Positions 5,970 through 6,615 of a stretch of 6,615 bases of DNA are shown in pieces. Made by a program: the position numbers and the translations under genes. Position 1 is the stretch's first letter. Every line of letters begins with the position of its first letter. The notes beneath the pieces are model-generated. The model did not search any database. It was given only the letters and a program-made list of their open reading frames with translations, and was not told the origin of the DNA. Location of the stretch: the NCBI GenBank assembly GCA_903904635.1, contig CAIVDH010000146.1, forward strand, positions 1 to 6,615. Direction: 5' to 3'. The DNA is from an uncultured Burkholderiales bacterium. GTDB lineage: Bacteria; Pseudomonadota; Gammaproteobacteria; Burkholderiales; Burkholderiaceae_D.

Positions 5970-6615
5970 TTATTTGGCGGCAGGTACAGACTTAGCTACT
6001 TGCGCTTGTTTGATGATTTCAGCTTTGGCACGCTTTTTAATCACACCCAGAAAAGCTGCGGTCTCTTGCGTAGCAAGAAATTCATCAACTTGCTGCTGCT
6101 CGGCTTTTAATGTGGCTTCGTCAGCAGCATCTTCGCTAATTTTATTAATACGATAAATGCTGTAACCGCGTCCTGGTAATGCGACACCGATATAAGCAGG
6201 CAGCTTCGTTGCATCGGCTTTCATTACGGGTGCAACTGCTGGGGGCGGCAATCCGCCCGGTTTATTACGGGACACAGTAAGACTAGTGCCAAATGCTGCG
6301 TTACCACCTTTGCGCAGTTCAGCTAGCTTCGCTTCACCAGCTTGTTTGGCCAGCTTTTCTGCCTCAATCGCGCCCACTCTATCTTCCAATACCGGCTTAA
6401 CTTCAGACATAGGGGTTTTAGTGATGGGCTTATATTCCACTACGCGTCCTGCAATCAGCACACGCGGCGCAACTTCTACCGCTTCGGTATTGCGCTTGTT
6501 GCGTACAGCATCATCAGCAAACAATGCTGCTAAAAATTTAGGCTGATTAAAAGCGGCAACCTTAGGCAGCGCAGGATTAGGTTTTTTAGTCAGGCTATTA
6601 ATGGTTTCGATTTTC
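5970..6615 (-). CDS. ppiD: PpiD/SurA-like periplasmic peptidyl-prolyl cis-trans isomerase, C-terminal part (gene runs off right edge)
   Basis: The minus-strand frame is open from the right edge to the TAA at 5970-5972, giving the last 214 complete codons. The true start lies outside the window: residues before the TTG at 6524 (for example NPALPKVAAFNQPKFLAAL) continue the same protein, so that TTG is not the start. PpiD is an inner-membrane-anchored foldase whose periplasmic part helps newly exported outer-membrane and secreted proteins fold near the Sec translocon. The visible segment resembles the region after the parvulin domain in betaproteobacterial PpiD: FLAALFADDAVRNKRNTEAV, VLIAGRVVEYKP, a charged helix EDRVGAIEAEKLAKQAGEAK, LPAYIGVALPGRGYSIYRI, and a helical tail ending KSVPAAK. 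The catalytic parvulin domain and membrane anchor are not visible, so the assignment rests on resemblance of this tail and is less firm than the others. Confidence 0.75.
   Translation of the reverse strand, partial: KIETINSLTKKPNPALPKVAAFNQPKFLAALFADDAVRNKRNTEAVEVAPRVLIAGRVVEYKPITKTPMSEVKPVLEDRVGAIEAEKLAKQAGEAKLAELRKGGNAAFGTSLTVSRNKPGGLPPPAVAPVMKADATKLPAYIGVALPGRGYSIYRINKISEDAADEATLKAEQQQVDEFLATQETAAFLGVIKKRAKAEIIKQAQVAKSVPAAK

Noticed and set aside
6522..6524. TTG as the start of the PPIase gene
   Set aside because: The frame continues upstream without a stop to the window edge, and the upstream residues fit the PpiD family, so the gene is truncated by the window only.

Overview
The window reads as ordinary chromosomal DNA from a Gram-negative bacterium, most likely a betaproteobacterium (Nitrosomonadales or Burkholderiales relatives). 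This placement is an inference. It rests on the protein flavour: a PpiD-type periplasmic foldase tail typical of that class, a TesA-like exported esterase, a YbbA-type ABC ATPase and a selenouridine synthase. Base composition is moderate, near 45-50% GC by eye. I see no mobile element, CRISPR array, tRNA or rRNA gene.

Layout, left to right. (1) Bases 1-238, minus strand: the first 79 codons of an unrecognised gene that runs off the left edge, with a good Shine-Dalgarno sequence and Arg codon use unlike its neighbours. (2) Bases 239-638: about 400 bases with no convincing gene, holding the leader of the next operon and a possible promoter. (3) Bases 639-3411, plus strand: a tight two-gene unit, a DadA-like FAD amine/amino-acid dehydrogenase followed one base later by bifunctional NAD(P)HX epimerase/dehydratase (nnrE-nnrD fusion). 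(4) Bases 3423-4130, minus strand: a YbbA-family ABC ATPase, convergent with the nnr gene and divergent from the next unit. (5) Bases 4129/4171-5889, plus strand: an exported SGNH esterase (tesA) and mnmH (selU), the tRNA 2-selenouridine synthase. (6) Bases 5890-5969: a convergent intergenic gap with a strong imperfect hairpin. (7) Bases 5970-6615, minus strand: the C-terminal 214 residues of a PpiD/SurA-like peptidyl-prolyl isomerase that runs off the right edge.

How the genes relate. The DadA-like enzyme and the NAD(P)HX repair enzyme are probably co-transcribed and translationally coupled, but no shared pathway is obvious. The divergent tesA/ybbA pair matches the classical Escherichia coli arrangement. 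The permease that follows ybbA in E. coli (ybbP) is absent here, because the nnr gene lies immediately downstream on the opposite strand. mnmH needs selenophosphate made by SelD, which is not in the window.

I did not find a clearly new multi-gene system. The best leads are the loss of the usual substrate-carboxylate Arg in the DadA-like enzyme, the YbbA ATPase without its permease, the head-to-head start region of ybbA/tesA, a mini-ORF coupling arrangement before mnmH, and the unrecognised gene at the left edge.
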